Shown piece by piece: positions 33,865-43,139 of a stretch of DNA of 64,000 bases (positions are counted from its first letter, which is position 1; the number at the start of each line of letters is the position of its first letter). This stretch comes from Salinirubrum litoreum (GTDB taxonomy: Archaea > Halobacteriota > Halobacteria > Halobacteriales > Haloferacaceae). The stretch lies in assembly GCF_020567425.1 (NCBI RefSeq), contig NZ_JAJCVJ010000001.1:1240001-1304000 (forward strand), written 5' to 3'. The notes beneath the pieces were generated by a model. It saw only the letters and a program-made list of their open reading frames with translations, was not told the DNA's origin and ran no database searches. The position numbers and the translations under genes were made by a program.

Positions 33865-34539
33865 TCAGTCGGTGGTCGTCCCCGTCGATCCGTCGTTCGC
33901 CTGGTCGAGTGCCGCCACCAGTTCCGCTGCTCGCGCAGAGCCGACGTGAACCGGCCGCCCGTCGGCGCGGTCGACGTGGACACACTCGCCGTCGCCGACG
34001 CCGTAGGTGATCGAATCGAGCCACCAGGCGTGCCGGCCGCTGCCGAGCGCGATGCCGTGGCCGGTCGGCGTGTCCGGTTCGACGCGGTAGTCGGTGATCT
34101 CGGCGTGCGTGACGGTCAGCGGCCGCCTGTCGAACGGTTCGACGTGGACCGTGAGGCCGTCGTCGTCGACGGTGACCACGAGTCGCGTCGCGTAGGCGAA
34201 CGCGAGGCAGGCGGCGACGACGAGGGTGATGGCGGCGAGGCCGGCGAGCGCTCGCGGGTCGGTCGGGGCGCTCCACAGGACCGCGCCGGCGACGAGGACG
34301 AGTGTGGGGAACAGGGTGACGAACAGCGAGACGAAGAGGTCGGTGTCGCGGACGCGCTGGACGTCGCTGAACCGGGGGGCCGGCGGGGGCGACGGGTGCT
34401 CGGAGTCGGCCGACGACGGAGTGGCGTCGGCTGATACGTCGGGGTCGGCTGGCACGTCGGGGTCGCCCGGACTGTCCGAGTCAGCCGAGGTGTCGCCGTC
34501 TGCGAGGAGTCGCCGGGCGTCACGTCTGGAGGACCGCAT
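33865..34539 (-). CDS. membrane protein with PH-like C-terminal domain
   Basis: A 224-residue protein. A Ser/Pro/Asp-rich N-terminus (about 1-60, with repeats of DPDVSAD type) is followed by two membrane helices (about 72-92 and 99-118). A soluble beta-rich domain of about 100 residues (RLVVTVDDDGLTVHVEPFDRRPLTV, WWLDSITYGVGDGECVHVD) resembles bacterial PH-like domains. Function is unknown. The ATG at 34539 is preferred to the GTG directly before it. Confidence 0.78.
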   Translation of the reverse strand: MRSSRRDARRLLADGDTSADSDSPGDPDVPADPDVSADATPSSADSEHPSPPPAPRFSDVQRVRDTDLFVSLFVTLFPTLVLVAGAVLWSAPTDPRALAGLAAITLVVAACLAFAYATRLVVTVDDDGLTVHVEPFDRRPLTVTHAEITDYRVEPDTPTGHGIALGSGRHAWWLDSITYGVGDGECVHVDRADGRPVHVGSARAAELVAALDQANDGSTGTTTD

Positions 34540-34623
34540 CACCCGACAGTTCGACAGTCGGGAACAAAAAGCTCCGCCGGAGGCGTTGGTGAGAGTGAGC
34601 CGGTGTGGACGTGCCGCGACCGA

Positions 34624-35517
34624 CTACGGGAGGTCGACGGCCACGCTCGCGTCGTCTGCGGCGGCCTTCACGGTGTTCCACAGGAGCATCGCGCGGGTCA
34701 TCGGCCCGACGCCGCCGGGGACCGGCGTGATGGCACTCGCCTTCGCCTTCGCGCTCTCGAAGTCCACGTCGCCGACGAGTTCGTAGCCCTTCTCCGTGTC
34801 GGCGTCGACGCGGTTGATCCCCACGTCGATCACGGTCACACCCTCCGAGAGCATCTCGCCGTCGATCATCTCCGGGACGCCGGCGGCCGCGACGAGGATG
34901 TCGGCCTGCCGGGTCTTCGCGGCGAGGTCGGCGGTCCGGGAGTGACAGACCGTCACGGTCGCGTTGCCGCCCGCGGCCTTCTGCACGAGGAGGTTCGCCA
35001 TCGGCTTGCCGACGATGTCGGAGCGACCGACGACCACGGCGTCCTTCCCCTCGGGGTCGACGCCGACCGAGTCGAGGAGTTTGACGATGCCGTGGGGCGT
35101 GCAGGGGATGAATCGCGGGTTGCCGGCGACGAGGCGACCGACGTTTTCGGGGTGGAAGCCGTCGGCGTCCTTCGCGGGGTCGATGCGCCGGAGGACCTCG
35201 CGCTTGTCGACGTGCTCCGGCACGGGCATCTGGACGAGGATGCCGTCGACGTCGTCGTCGGCGTTGAGGTCGTCGATGGTGTCGTACAGTTCCTCGGCGG
35301 GTGCCTCGGGGTCGATGTCCACGTCGACGGTCTCGATGCCGACCTCCTCGCAGTCACCCTGTTTCATCGAGACGTAGGTCTCGCTGGCGGGGTCGTCGGT
35401 CATCAGCACGGTGGCGAGTGTCGGGCGGACGCCCGCGTCGGCGAGTCGGTCGATCTCCGAGGCGAGGTCGGCCCGGATCGACTCCGCGACCGCGTTGCCG
35501 TCGATGATCTCTGTCAT
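34624..35517 (-). CDS. folD: methylenetetrahydrofolate dehydrogenase/cyclohydrolase
   Basis: A 297-residue FolD that interconverts methylene-, methenyl- and formyl-tetrahydrofolate. The catalytic Tyr/Lys motif is SETYVSMKQGDCEEVGI, then QMPVPEHVDKREVLRRIDPAKDADGFH, the NADP motif VVGRSDIVGKPMANLL and the end PVPGGVGPMTRAMLL. Length is normal. Its role in haloarchaea is C1 transfer for purines, thymidylate and formyl groups. Confidence 0.97.
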   Translation of the reverse strand: MTEIIDGNAVAESIRADLASEIDRLADAGVRPTLATVLMTDDPASETYVSMKQGDCEEVGIETVDVDIDPEAPAEELYDTIDDLNADDDVDGILVQMPVPEHVDKREVLRRIDPAKDADGFHPENVGRLVAGNPRFIPCTPHGIVKLLDSVGVDPEGKDAVVVGRSDIVGKPMANLLVQKAAGGNATVTVCHSRTADLAAKTRQADILVAAAGVPEMIDGEMLSEGVTVIDVGINRVDADTEKGYELVGDVDFESAKAKASAITPVPGGVGPMTRAMLLWNTVKAAADDASVAVDLP

Positions 35518-35774
35518 ACGTAGGTGGGCGCTCCGATGGCTGAAATACTCTCGGATTCGTGCGTATCTCTCGGTCGACAGTGGGTGAATCTGTCCACGAT
35601 CGTGTCGATCTCGTGGGCGACGTGTTCGGCGGTCTCGCGGGTGCGGCGTGAGCGCCCCGGTCGTCCGTGACGACTCAGACTTTGGGAATGTACGAACGTA
35701 ACGATCTCGTATTTTTGAATCGGTGACCGTGTCACAGCGTTTCAGAGACGTGTCACAGCGCTTCGGGACTCAGC

Positions 35775-36060
35775 ACTGCGGCAGCGCGTGCGATACTGCA
35801 GTGGTGCGTACGAACTGCGGTGGCCCTGTGCGAACTGTGGTGGTGCGTACGAACTACGGTGGCGCTGTGCGAACTGCGGTGGCGCGTGCGCGACGAACGC
35901 GCACGCGAGGGAGCAGGGCGCGCGGTGCGGAGCGCCCTGCGAGGGTGGGGAGGACGAGGTGCGGTGCTGTCGTGGGTCCGGGCGCTCCTCCCAGTCGCGG
36001 TCGCCGTGTGTCGCGGGTGCTGTGCTGGCTGTGGTCGCGGTCGCGGTCGCTGTGTCTCTC
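35775..36060 (-). repeat. dispersed hairpin element, copy H1 (reverse, short form)
   Basis: On the minus strand, a GAC/CGC-rich tract (36060-35962) leads into the conserved flank (35961-35940) and the hairpin GCAGGGCGC (35913-35921) / GCGCCCTGC (35932-35940) around the conserved loop GCGGTGCGGA. A second tract (35890-35775) follows, with about four imperfect copies of GCGAACTGCGGTGGC. No clamp arms are seen. The rest of the 35518-36158 gap holds a TATA-like CGTATTTTTGAA near 35706 and nothing coding. Confidence 0.7.
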
Positions 36061-36158
36061 CACGAATGACGCGCAAACCACACGCGAATCACACACGAAT
36101 CACACGCGAACGGGCGTCTCGGCCCACCTCGACTCGGCTCGGAGGGTTCCACCGCGTC

Positions 36159-38081
36159 TCAGGCGAACAGGAAGATCAGCACACTCACCGCCATCGCCGC
36201 GAGGATGACCGCCGCCGCCAGCGCACCGCCCAGCGACACCACCGCGTTCGCGTGACTCGCCAGCGTCTCGGTCCGGTCGTTGCCGAACACCGTCACCTCA
36301 CACCGCTCGCTCGCCATCCCGCCCGACACCGGTTCCAGATCGGCGACCGCCTCCTCGGTCAACTCGTCGATCAACGCGATCAGGTCGTCCTCGGGCAGTG
36401 CCGCGCCGACCTGGTTGTCCGCCTCGACCGTGTTCACGATGTGGGTGTCGGTCGTCATCGCCTCGGCCTCGTCGATGCGGTCGGGGAGCGAGTCGAGGAT
36501 ACGATCCCGCAGGCCCGGTTCCATGTTGTTCCCGTCGACCAGCACGTAGGCGGTGGTCGTCTCGCCGACCTCGGTGACCGCGACCCGAATCCCCAGCGGT
36601 CCGATGCCCTCCGCTGGCTCCCACGGCGTCGCGTCCCACGCCGTCCCGAGGCGGAGGTCCCCGCGTTCGGCGTCGGCAAGCGCCTCGCCAGCCTCGCCCG
36701 CCGCCGTGATCATGTCGAACGAGCGCTGACTGCCGGGCGTGACGTGGCCCAGATCCGGGCCGGACAGGCCGTCGTTGGAGTTGTGCGCGTCCACGAGCAA
36801 CACGTCTTCGAGCCCCGTGGTCCGCGCCTCGGCGGCCGCCGACAGCCCTACGGCGTACTCCACGTCGTCCGCGAAGTTCGGCGCGTACGAGGAGACCAGC
36901 AGGGCGTCGTCGCCGAACGCCTGGCCGAGCATCGTCGCCTCGCCCGACCCCACCCGGACGCTCTCCGAGGCCTCGTCGCCGTACTCGATGTGGTCGTACG
37001 CCTCGTCGGCCGTGTCGAGGATGGTGTCCACCTCCCGCTCCGTGACGAGGTTGAAGTCGTGGCCGGCGGTCGCGTGCGGCGGGAAGGCCAGTCCCTCCGC
37101 CCGGCGGGCGACTCGTTCCGGGAAGTTGCCGCCGCCGATCTCGCCCATCGGGCCAGGGTGGATCATCGGGAGGACGAACCGCGCCTTCTCGGTGCCGTCC
37201 GGGCGCTCGAACGAGCAGACCGTGACCGGGACGACCGCACGCTCGCCCAGGTCCTCGAAGAAGTCCTCGAGTTCGCGCGACCCCTCGGCGACGTGGCCGA
37301 TGAACCCCCGGAGGAAGTCGAGCATCGAGACGCCCATGCTCTGTCGCCACGGCCGGTCGATGACGATGACGAAGGCGTACACCGCCAGCGCGTAGACGAC
37401 GCAGGTCACGCCCAGGAGGAGGAAGTGGTTCGGGCCGATGACGGTGATCTCCGTGGGAGCCTCGCCCGCGCGGTTCAGGTACGGCATCAGGTACGCCCGG
37501 AGGAGCGGTCCGCCGACCTCGAGGAAGGTGACGGTCCCGCTGTAGACGAACAGCAGGACGGCGGAGGCGAGCGTCTGGACACTCGCCGGGATGGCCGCCA
37601 CGAGCAGCGAGGAGCGCGAGACGGCCATCACGACCAGCAGGCGGAACGCGAAGATGGACGCGAGCGCGATGATCAGCGCGTCGTAGACGAACGTCTGGCC
37701 GAGCGGTGCGATCCCGGGCACGACGCCCGAGAGCGTCGAGATCAGCGCCGCGAGGGTGACGATGGTGACGATGATGACCTCACAGGCCAGCGCGAGCAGC
37801 GAGGACCGGTTCGGCGTGAGTCGACCGCCGACGAACCGGTCGACGCCGGTCGTGAGCACCGAGGCGACGAGAGTCGGGATGCCGATGAAGAAGACCCCTT
37901 CCCACGCGTCTCTGCCGACGAACAGCAGGCCGCGCCACGAGTCGGTCGCGGTGCCGGTGTCGAAGGCGGCGACACCCGCGAAGGCGGCGAGGAGGAGGGC
38001 GAATGCGAGACTGGCGTACCAACTCGGGGCGCGGAAGATGTACCGCGAGAGGCCCGCCAGGTTGCTCTGCGTCGCAGTCAT
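36159..38081 (-). CDS. DUF2070 membrane protein
   Basis: A 640-residue archaeal protein. About seven membrane helices fill residues 20-260. A soluble domain (about 265-610) contains the family blocks VLPMIHPGPMGEIGGGNFPERV, VDAHNSNDG and VLVDGNNMEPGLRDRI. One last helix occupies residues 612-640. The conserved His and Asp residues of the soluble part suggest a metal-dependent activity, but none is established for DUF2070. A TATA-like GGTTTTACG (38108-38117) precedes the start. Confidence 0.95.
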   Translation of the reverse strand: MTATQSNLAGLSRYIFRAPSWYASLAFALLLAAFAGVAAFDTGTATDSWRGLLFVGRDAWEGVFFIGIPTLVASVLTTGVDRFVGGRLTPNRSSLLALACEVIIVTIVTLAALISTLSGVVPGIAPLGQTFVYDALIIALASIFAFRLLVVMAVSRSSLLVAAIPASVQTLASAVLLFVYSGTVTFLEVGGPLLRAYLMPYLNRAGEAPTEITVIGPNHFLLLGVTCVVYALAVYAFVIVIDRPWRQSMGVSMLDFLRGFIGHVAEGSRELEDFFEDLGERAVVPVTVCSFERPDGTEKARFVLPMIHPGPMGEIGGGNFPERVARRAEGLAFPPHATAGHDFNLVTEREVDTILDTADEAYDHIEYGDEASESVRVGSGEATMLGQAFGDDALLVSSYAPNFADDVEYAVGLSAAAEARTTGLEDVLLVDAHNSNDGLSGPDLGHVTPGSQRSFDMITAAGEAGEALADAERGDLRLGTAWDATPWEPAEGIGPLGIRVAVTEVGETTTAYVLVDGNNMEPGLRDRILDSLPDRIDEAEAMTTDTHIVNTVEADNQVGAALPEDDLIALIDELTEEAVADLEPVSGGMASERCEVTVFGNDRTETLASHANAVVSLGGALAAAVILAAMAVSVLIFLFA

Positions 38082-38167
38082 ACCTCGAATCTCACGGCGA
38101 ACGTTCGTAAAACCACCTTACTCGGTACAGTCGGGTGGGTCGTTCGAATCCGCCCGACAGCTTCGGC

Positions 38168-38716
38168 CTACTCGCAGATCTCGCGGAAGTTCTCGAACAC
38201 GGCCTGCCCCTCCTCGGTGTGGGCGACCTCCGGGTGCCACTGGACCCCGTACAGGTCGTGCTCGGTGTCGCTGATCGCCTCGATCTCACACACCTCGCTG
38301 CGCCCGGTGTGGGCAAAGCCTGGCGGGACTTCTTTCACCTCGTCGGCGTGGCTGGCCCAGACGCGCGTCTCGGGGGCGAGCGAGCCGAGCAGTGGGTCTT
38401 CCTCGTCCAGAATCTCGACGGTCACGTCGGCGTAGCCGCCGTACTCGCCGCCGCCGACTCTGCCGCCGCGCTGGTCGGCGATTATCTGCATCCCGAGACA
38501 GATGCCGAGGACGGGGACGTCGAGATCGAGGTAGTCCGCGGAGTTGCCGATTCGTTCCATGCTGGGGCCGCCCGAGAGGACGATCCCGTCCGCGTCGATC
38601 TCCTCGGGCGGGGTGGTGTTGTCGACGATCTCGGTCTCGATCCCGAGATCGCGCAGCGCCCGCCCCTCGAGGTGGGTGAACTGGCCGTGGTTGTCGACGA
38701 CGACGATCCGAGTCAT
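38168..38716 (-). CDS. guaAA: GMP synthase glutaminase subunit
   Basis: A 182-residue class I glutamine amidotransferase that supplies ammonia to the separate GMP synthetase subunit, as usual in archaea. VVDNHGQFTHL starts the fold, the nucleophile Cys is in GICLGMQIIAD, and the His/Glu pair is in QWHPEVAHTEEG. The ATG at 38716 begins MTRIVVVDNHG. The longer frame to 38857 crosses the ppk2 promoter. Confidence 0.95.
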   Translation of the reverse strand: MTRIVVVDNHGQFTHLEGRALRDLGIETEIVDNTTPPEEIDADGIVLSGGPSMERIGNSADYLDLDVPVLGICLGMQIIADQRGGRVGGGEYGGYADVTVEILDEEDPLLGSLAPETRVWASHADEVKEVPPGFAHTGRSEVCEIEAISDTEHDLYGVQWHPEVAHTEEGQAVFENFREICE

Positions 38717-38831
38717 TGCTGTGGGGTAGCCGAGAGGGGATGAAAAACTGCCCGGTCCGCGGTGATAGCTGTCCCCGGCGTCTACGTGGACGAGACCGCC
38801 GAGGAGACACGGGAGTTCACAGTCAGCAGAC

Positions 38832-38855
38832 AGGTGCGACCTGTTAAGCACCTGC
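38832..38855 (+). promoter_or_regulatory. inverted repeat at the ppk2 promoter
   Basis: CAGGTGC (38832-38838) and GCACCTG (38849-38855) flank GACCTGTTAA, which contains the TATA-like CTGTTAAGC about 28 nt before the ppk2 ATG. The 7-bp inverted repeat around the TATA region looks like a repressor or activator site. Confidence 0.5.
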
Positions 38856-38880
38856 ACTGCGTGTTCGGCGGTGGTTCACC

Positions 38881-39726
38881 ATGACAGACGGTCACACAGA
38901 CGGGGAGATTCGGTACAAGGACAACGGGGTCATCAAGAAGAAGGACTACAAACGGGAACTCGAACGCCTGCAGGAGGAACTCGTCAAACTCCAGTACTGG
39001 ATCGCCGAGAACGACCTCCAGGTCTGTGTGATCTTCGAGGGCCGGGACGCGGCGGGGAAGGGCGGCGTCATCAAGCGAATCACCCGGCGACTGAACCCGC
39101 GTGTCGCCCGGGTCGTCGCACTCGGGAAGCCCACCGAACGGGAGAACCGGCAGTGGTACTTCCAGCGGTACGTCGAGGAACTGCCCGCGAAAGGCGAGAT
39201 GGTGCTGTTCGACCGGAGTTGGTACAACCGGGCCGGCGTGGAGCGCGTGATGGACTTCTGTACCGACGAGGAGTACGAACGTTTCCTCCGCACCGCCCCG
39301 GAGTTCGAGGACATGCTGGTGCGCTCGGGGATGACCGTCATCAAGTACTGGTTCTCGATCAGCGACGAGGAACAGGAACGGCGGTTCCAGAAGCGGAACC
39401 GCGACACGAAACGGCGCTGGAAGCTGAGTCCGATGGACCTCGAAGCACGCGCTCGGTGGGCCGAGTTCTCCAAGGCGAAAGACGACATGTTCGAGCACAC
39501 CGACACCGAGGTCGCGCCGTGGTACGTGGTCCACGCCGACGTGAAGAAGCACGCCCGCCTGAACTGCATCTCGCACCTGCTGGACCAGATCGACTACGAG
39601 GACCTGACGCCGGACCCCATCGACCTGCCGCCGCGACAGGTGGACGCCGACTACGAACGACCCGACATCGACAGCCAGACGTGGGTGCCGGCGCGCTACG
39701 GCGAGAATCCCGACGGGGTTGTGTGA
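38881..39726 (+). CDS. ppk2: polyphosphate kinase 2 family protein
   Basis: A 281-residue PPK2, which transfers phosphate between polyphosphate and nucleotides. Walker A is FEGRDAAGKGGVIKRI. Walker B and the lid are VLFDRSWYNRAGVERVMDFC and KRNRDTKRRWKLSPMDLEAR. The length and single domain fit class I PPK2 enzymes, which favour nucleoside diphosphates. It is divergent from guaAA. Confidence 0.95.
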   Translation: MTDGHTDGEIRYKDNGVIKKKDYKRELERLQEELVKLQYWIAENDLQVCVIFEGRDAAGKGGVIKRITRRLNPRVARVVALGKPTERENRQWYFQRYVEELPAKGEMVLFDRSWYNRAGVERVMDFCTDEEYERFLRTAPEFEDMLVRSGMTVIKYWFSISDEEQERRFQKRNRDTKRRWKLSPMDLEARARWAEFSKAKDDMFEHTDTEVAPWYVVHADVKKHARLNCISHLLDQIDYEDLTPDPIDLPPRQVDADYERPDIDSQTWVPARYGENPDGVV

Positions 39727-39770
39727 GAGACGGTGAGCAACTGAACGACAGACCCTCGTAACCCTGCTGT

Positions 39771-40077
39771 CGGCGCGCGCGAGGAACGTGCGCGAGGGAG
39801 CGGGACGGGCGGTGCCGAGAGTCCCGCGAGGCTGGGGAGGACCGAGGTGCGGGTGCTGTCTGCGGTCCGGGTGCGGGTGCTGTCTGCAGTCCGAGTGCGG
39901 TCGTGGTTGTAGTCCGGGTGCGGTCGTGGTTGCAGTCGGCGGTGCGGGTGCGGTCGCGGACGCTGTCGCGGTGCGGTTCCTCGCGCCAGCACGAGTAGCG
40001 GTCGCAGTGGCGGTTGCAGTCGCTGTCGCGGTCTGCGGTGCGGGCTTCTCGTCGGTGCGCTACGACGAGTAGCGGTG
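39771..40077 (-). repeat. dispersed hairpin element, copy H2 (reverse, short form)
   Basis: On the minus strand, the boundary palindromes CGCTA-N7-TAGCG type (40077-40057 and 40002-39983) open a GAC/CGC-rich tract with tandem similarity. The conserved flank follows (39849-39827), then the hairpin GCGGGAC (39800-39806) / GTCCCGC (39821-39827) with a loop close to the conserved one. Clamp arms are absent. It fills the convergent gap between ppk2 and the SRPBCC gene. Confidence 0.72.
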
Positions 40078-40090
40078 CCGTCGCGGAGCT

Positions 40091-40591
40091 TCAGGCGGTC
40101 GATCCCTCGTTCGGAGCGGATTCAGAGGCCTCACCCTCGACTGTCACGCCCTCCGACTCGGCCATCGCTTCGGCACGCTCCTTCAGCGCCGCGTTCATCT
40201 GCTCGAAGCCCGCCTCGAAGTCCTCACGACCGAGGCGCAGGATCAGCCCGGCCAACAGGCCCGCGAACTCCTCCGAGTGGTGGACCCGACTCGTGCCGTC
40301 CTCCAACTCCTCGATCCGGAAGGCGTGTTCCCCGTCGAAGAGCCCCGCCATCCAGAGGTGGCCGAGCCACCGCAGTTCACGCGGCTTGGCGACCGTCACG
40401 AGCTCCGGCCGGAACGTCGTCGCCCGGCGGTTCGGCGGGCGGAGTTCGACCACGACGTGTGCGCCCTCGTTCGCGCGACCGACGATGCGCATGAAGGGGT
40501 TCCACTCGTCGTAGCTGTCGAAGTCCGTGAGCACCTGCCAGACGACCTCGGGGGCGGCGTTGACGTCGATGGAAGTGGTGATCTCGTGCAT
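40091..40591 (-). CDS. SRPBCC (START-like) domain protein
   Basis: A 166-residue protein of the polyketide-cyclase/Bet v 1 fold. SIDVNAAPEVVWQVLTDFDSYDEWNPFM, the following VVVELRPP and RELRWLGHLWMAGLFDGEHAFRIEEL are the standard hydrophobic-cavity strands. An acidic tail of about 20 residues closes it. The ligand is unknown. The ATG at 40591 begins the conserved domain. Confidence 0.9.
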   Translation of the reverse strand: MHEITTSIDVNAAPEVVWQVLTDFDSYDEWNPFMRIVGRANEGAHVVVELRPPNRRATTFRPELVTVAKPRELRWLGHLWMAGLFDGEHAFRIEELEDGTSRVHHSEEFAGLLAGLILRLGREDFEAGFEQMNAALKERAEAMAESEGVTVEGEASESAPNEGSTA

Positions 40592-40730
40592 ACCGGAGAT
40601 ACGACGCGCGAGAACGTGAATCGTACTGACACCGTGGTAGCAGTCCGCAGTCGGTGTGGGCCACATCGGGCGACCACGACTCCCGGGGGCAGGCGGCAGA
40701 CTCATCCACGACGACACCCAACCCCGAGCC

Positions 40731-41348
40731 ATGACGACGGTGCTGTTGGTCCGCCACGGCGAGACGACGTGGAACCGCGACCGGCGCGTGCAGGGGTGGG
40801 TCGAGTCGGCGCTGACCGACCGCGGGCACGAACAGGCCGAGGCACTCGGTGGCGCGCTCGCCGAGCAGTACGACCCGGACCGACTGCTCGCCTCCGACCT
40901 CCGCCGGACACGCGAGACCGCCGAACACGTCGCCCGCGCGACCGGTCTCTCGCCGGCCTTCGACCGCGACTGGCGGGAGCGCGACTTCGGCCGCCTCCAG
41001 GGGATGGCCTACGAGGAACTGTTCTTCGGCCACCCGCAGTACGCCGTCTCGCAGTCGGGCCACTGGGCCGCGATGGAACAGCCACCCGGTGGCGAGAGCC
41101 TGCTGGAGACTCGCAGACGTATCCTCGGCGCGTGGCAGATCCTGCTCGCCGACGCCGACGAGGACGAGACGGTGGTCGTCGTCAGCCACGGCGGTCCGCT
41201 GTACCTCGTTCTCGGGGCGGTGAAGGAACTGGACATCGTGGCGACGATCATGGACCAGGAGCAGGACAACTGCGCGCTGAACGAACTCCACGCCTCCGCT
41301 GATCCCGTGATCGTCCGCGAGAACGACACCTCGTTTCTGGCCGACTGA
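40731..41348 (+). CDS. histidine phosphatase family protein
   Basis: A 205-residue phosphoglycerate-mutase-like phosphatase. The catalytic motif LVRHGETTWN is at residues 6-15, the proton donor Glu lies in DWRERDFGRLQGM, and the second His in VVVVSHGGPLYLVL. The substrate is not predictable from sequence. It diverges from the SRPBCC gene. Confidence 0.93.
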   Translation: MTTVLLVRHGETTWNRDRRVQGWVESALTDRGHEQAEALGGALAEQYDPDRLLASDLRRTRETAEHVARATGLSPAFDRDWRERDFGRLQGMAYEELFFGHPQYAVSQSGHWAAMEQPPGGESLLETRRRILGAWQILLADADEDETVVVVSHGGPLYLVLGAVKELDIVATIMDQEQDNCALNELHASADPVIVRENDTSFLAD

Positions 41349-41361
41349 GCCGACGCGGTGA

Positions 41362-42477
41362 TTACGCCGGCTGTGGACCGCGCTCGGCGAGGTCCCGATA
41401 CAGTCGGTAGCACCGCTCCAGCACGTCGATGCCGACGCTCTCGGTCTCGGTGTGTGCTTCGCCCGGCTCGGAGGCTCCACAGACCACGCAGGTCGTCCCG
41501 GCCGCTGCCAGCCATCCGGCGTCGGTCGCGTGGGGTTTCGTCACCAGTTCCGGGTCGCCGTCCTGCGCCGCGCGGGCAGACGCCAGCACCGCGTCGGCGA
41601 AGTCCGGGTCGTCACAGGCCATCGGCGGGAGGTCCTGGTCGACGGTCCACTCGACGCCCGCGACCGACTCCACCTGCCCGAGGTCGGCGCGTTCGCCCGG
41701 CACCGTGCGCTCGTCCACGGTCACGGTGCAGGTGTCCGGGATCACGTTCCACGCCGACCCGCCGTCGACCTCGGTGGCGGCGATCGACCCCCGGAGCGAC
41801 TCGCCGACGACCTCGGCCTCCGGAAAGTCCAACTCGCGGACGATGTCCACCGCGTCACAGGCCCGATAGATGGCGTTCTCGCCCGCCTCGGGTTCGCTGG
41901 CGTGCGCCGACGCCCCACGGGCGGTGATCGTACTCCCGCGCCGGCCTTTGTGCGCGACCACCACGTCCGTCACGCCCGGCTTCGAGTAGTTCGTCGATCC
42001 CTCGGCGACGAGTGCGTAGTCCGGCGCGAACCCCGCGTCGATGGCGGCCCGCGCGCCCACCCCGCCGACTTCCTCGCCGACGAAGCTGGCGACCACCAGT
42101 TCACAGGCGGGGTCGGCGTCCCGGAAGGCGAGCAGGCAGGCCGCGACCGCACCCTTCATGTCGGCGGTGCCCCGGCCGTAGAGTCGGCCGTCGCGTTCCT
42201 CGACGACGTACTCCTCGCCGTCGAGTTGGCGCGCTGCTGGGGGCACCACGTCGTGGTGGCCGACGAGTGCGAGCGAGGTGTCTTCTCCTCTCCCCGCCGC
42301 GCCGTCTGCCGGCGACTTCCGGGCGATCACGTTGCCGGTGTCGTCTCTGGTGACGGTCGCGTCGGTCTCCTCACGGAGCCAGGCTTCGAGGAAGTCGCCC
42401 GCCTCGGTCTCGTCCTCGTGGCTCGGGATCGAGACCAGATCGCGGGTGAGGTCGGTGATTTCTGCCCGATGGGTCAT
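41362..42477 (-). CDS. M20-family metallopeptidase (ArgE/DapE-like)
   Basis: A 371-residue di-zinc hydrolase. LVGHHDVVP, the catalytic GRGTADMKGAVAACL, the following SFVGEEVGGVGA and the C-terminal KPHATDAGWLAAAGTTCVVCG hold the metal and catalytic residues. The dimerisation domain lies between. Such enzymes remove acyl groups in arginine or lysine synthesis or cleave dipeptides; the context does not tell which. It starts at the ATG at 42477. Confidence 0.92.
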   Translation of the reverse strand: MTHRAEITDLTRDLVSIPSHEDETEAGDFLEAWLREETDATVTRDDTGNVIARKSPADGAAGRGEDTSLALVGHHDVVPPAARQLDGEEYVVEERDGRLYGRGTADMKGAVAACLLAFRDADPACELVVASFVGEEVGGVGARAAIDAGFAPDYALVAEGSTNYSKPGVTDVVVAHKGRRGSTITARGASAHASEPEAGENAIYRACDAVDIVRELDFPEAEVVGESLRGSIAATEVDGGSAWNVIPDTCTVTVDERTVPGERADLGQVESVAGVEWTVDQDLPPMACDDPDFADAVLASARAAQDGDPELVTKPHATDAGWLAAAGTTCVVCGASEPGEAHTETESVGIDVLERCYRLYRDLAERGPQPA

Positions 42478-42572
42478 GCTGGTCGCGTCGTCGGCGGGCG
42501 GGTTAGTGCTTCCCCTCGCGGCGGTCCCGGCCGACGGTTGGCTGGAGAGGGTGTGAGCGGCGAGTCTGTGAG

Positions 42573-42983
42573 TTAGCGATCCGGGACGCCCTCGCCCGCC
42601 AGCGAGTCGTCCACCTCGCCGACGAACCCCGACAGGTCGCCGAAGCTCTCCGGGTCGACGCTGACGACGACCCCACTCCGCCCGTAGCTGTGGATGCGGA
42701 CGACTGCGGCCTCCTCGAACAGGCGCAGTGACGCCTGGAGGTCGCCGAGTTCGCGGGGGTTCATCCGGCCGCCGCCGACCGACTCGACCGGGAAGTCACG
42801 CGAGAAGGCGGTGATCCGGCTCTCGGGGTCCTCGCGCGTCTCGGCGGTGTCTTCCCGGACGTACCACACGTCCTCGGTCGCCTCGCCGCCCTCGACGCGG
42901 TAGAACAGCACGGAGCGCAGGGTCGCACCGAAGGTCGCCCGCGCTCGGGTCACCACCGCGTCACGAATCGAGTCCGTGTCCAT
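42573..42983 (-). CDS. haloarchaeal conserved protein of unknown function
   Basis: A 136-residue acidic protein with alternating strands and helices (LRSVLFYRVEGGEATEDVWYVRED, LGDLQASLRLFEEAAVVRIHSYGRSGVVVSVD). The layout recalls roadblock-like or PAS-size sensory folds. I do not recognise the family. A TATA-like GGTTTTCACG precedes the ATG at 42983. Confidence 0.75.
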   Translation of the reverse strand: MDTDSIRDAVVTRARATFGATLRSVLFYRVEGGEATEDVWYVREDTAETREDPESRITAFSRDFPVESVGGGRMNPRELGDLQASLRLFEEAAVVRIHSYGRSGVVVSVDPESFGDLSGFVGEVDDSLAGEGVPDR

Positions 42984-43108
42984 CGTTCGTGACGAACGCG
43001 GCCGGTCGTGAAAACCGTTGGCCCGGTCGACCGGGTGAGCCGTCGCGTCGGCGTCGGGCGACTCACCCCCGACCGTTCGACGCGGCCACGATGGCTCGTG
43101 TTGAGCAC

Positions 43109-43118
43109 GTTTATACGC
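43109..43118 (+). promoter_or_regulatory. TATA box of the PIN-ATPase gene
   Basis: CGTTTATACG lies about 27 nt before the ATG at 43140. Confidence 0.6.
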
Positions 43119-43139
43119 GTCCCGTTCCGAGAGAGCGAC

